Shown here: in pieces, positions 63,203 through 64,000 of the stretch
Position numbering within the stretch: the stretch's first letter is position 1
Layout of the letters: each line of letters starts with the position of its first letter
Assembly: GCF_004342485.1 (NCBI RefSeq)
Contig: NZ_SMBU01000007.1
Coordinates: 1 to 64,000, forward strand
DNA length: 64,000 nucleotides
Reading direction: 5' to 3'
Source: Roseateles saccharophilus
GTDB taxonomy: Bacteria; Pseudomonadota; Gammaproteobacteria; Burkholderiales; Burkholderiaceae_C
Notes under the pieces: generated by a model
Told to the model about the DNA's origin: nothing
Databases searched by the model: none
The model's input: the letters and a program-made list of their open reading frames with translations, nothing else
Program-made: the position numbers and the translations under genes

Positions 63203-63757
63203 TCAGCGGTCGGGCGCGGACTCGCGCAGCATGCGCTGCATCAGCGTGAAGAAGCGGTCGTAGAACTCGCCGGCCGGGATGGTCTCGGACGCGACCTTGA
63301 TGAGGGAGTCCTGCGTGGACGACAGCGGCACCGAGATCGAGCCCAGCGCGCTGACGCCGAGGCTCGCGGCCTGCGGGTTGCGCTTGAGGGCGTAGCGGTC
63401 CTGCTGGGCGCTGACATAGGCCGTGGCGACCTGCTGCTTGGGGCCGTCGCTGACGCAGACGACGTGGAAGCTGATCTCCACATGCACCTCGCCCTCGGGC
63501 TGGAAGCTCTTGGCGCCCTGCACCAGGCCGCCGTCGGCCTTGCTGATGACATAGCCCTGGCTCAGCAGCGCGCGCCGCGCGGCCTCGCAGGTGTCGCCCA
63601 GGCTGGCGTCGAACAGGCGCGAGAAGGTCTCGTCGGCGGTGAAGCTCTCGCCCAGGTAGACGGCCTTCCTGGGCTTTTCCAGCGAGGGCAGGGCGCTGCA
63701 GCCGGCCAGCAGGGCGCCGAGCAGGACCATCAGGACTGGGGTGCGGATGCGAAGCAT
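63203..63757 (-). CDS. DUF2242-like lipoprotein
   Basis: A 184-residue protein. The signal has a lipobox LLAGC (C20). TFSRLFDASLGDTCEAARRALLSQGYVISKADGGLVQGAKSFQPEGEVHVEISFHVVC resembles DUF2242 lipoproteins, predicted outer-membrane proteins of unknown function. ATG 63757 is preferred because the frame upstream has a non-hydrophobic leader. Confidence 0.75.
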   Translation of the reverse strand: MLRIRTPVLMVLLGALLAGCSALPSLEKPRKAVYLGESFTADETFSRLFDASLGDTCEAARRALLSQGYVISKADGGLVQGAKSFQPEGEVHVEISFHVVCVSDGPKQQVATAYVSAQQDRYALKRNPQAASLGVSALGSISVPLSSTQDSLIKVASETIPAGEFYDRFFTLMQRMLRESAPDR

Positions 63758-63859
63758 GGCGGCATTATTCCGTCGTCGGGTTGCGCTTTGTTGCTGGCAC
63801 CCGGCGGGCGCCGCAACATCCGGCAACGCGGCAGCCGTCCCGCTCGATGACAGGGCTTG

Positions 63860-64000
63860 TCAGAGGGCGGCCACACAGGCCGCCAGCCAGCCGCTGGCCG
63901 TGGCCGGCCGCCACACGAGGTGGACCTGTTCGACGCACTCGTAGGGGCAGTCGGGCACGGTCAGGCGCACCAGGCCCGGCGACTCCGCCAGCGCGAAGTC
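63860..64000 (-). CDS. C-terminal fragment of a LysR-type regulator (partial)
   Basis: The last 141 bases encode on the minus strand the end of an open frame, stopping at TGA 63860-63862. The residues read AESPGLVRLTVPDCPYECV, then EQVHLVWRPATASGWLAACV, ending in ALAL-like AAL. CPYECVEQVHLVWR resembles the C-terminal strand of LysR substrate-binding domains, but the start lies beyond the window, so the assignment is tentative. Confidence 0.4.
   Translation of the reverse strand, partial: DFALAESPGLVRLTVPDCPYECVEQVHLVWRPATASGWLAACVAAL

Overview
The window is very GC-rich, tightly packed DNA from a betaproteobacterium. Gene content and codon use (QueE with a CX14CX2C cluster, GTG/TTG starts, many GGDEF and two-component genes, an ArsR/ArsI/AqpS operon, an ECF42-type sigma factor) suggest Burkholderiales, perhaps the Rubrivivax/Roseateles/Mitsuaria group. 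The taxonomic guess is inference. I found no rRNA, tRNA or CRISPR array.

Layout. Positions 1-95 are the 3' end of a group II intron (domains V and VI), whose body lies outside the window. Then come a DUF1223 protein, a cupin, queE and an unusual triple-domain queD (queuosine precursor synthesis), and an MFS exporter behind a MerR-type promoter. From 4.7 to 12.6 kb there is a membrane-tethered receiver protein and a two-component system (histidine kinase plus NtrC-type sigma-54 activator). The system is divergent from a MacB-like efflux set (FtsX-type permease, HlyD-type adaptor, ATPase). The divergent gap holds two matching dyads and a -24/-12 box, so the regulator probably drives the transporter. 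From 12.7 to 27 kb lie a propeller-sensor diguanylate cyclase, an esterase, a two-subunit molybdenum hydroxylase with a Cys-rich dihaem protein, a low-GC HEPN-like gene, a methyltransferase, a GST, a peptide transporter and a reductase.

The 26.6-36.6 kb stretch looks accessory. It holds a HigB/HigA-type toxin-antitoxin pair, a SUV3-like helicase/diguanylate cyclase/trypsin-like protease operon, a MntA/HepT pair, an ankyrin protein, and a 917-residue lipoprotein combining a NodB-type deacetylase, a caspase-like peptidase, an EF-hand-like loop and TPRs. From 36.6 to 39.1 kb is an arsenic operon (arsR, arsI, two unrelated arsenate reductases, an aquaporin) with no pump gene. Next are a LysR regulator divergent from a GMC oxidoreductase and an alkylsulfatase-like lipoprotein, a run of four hairpins, a NAPE-PLD-like hydrolase and a YVTN propeller protein.

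From 47 to 54.6 kb there are two further kinase systems around an SPFH protein and an SH3-like exported protein. From 54.7 to 59.2 kb a YCII/SRPBCC/VOC cluster ends in an ECF42-like sigma factor, with a candidate self-recognised promoter upstream. The right end holds a solute-binding-like protein, a GGDEF/EAL protein, a DUF2242-like lipoprotein and the end of a LysR-like gene.
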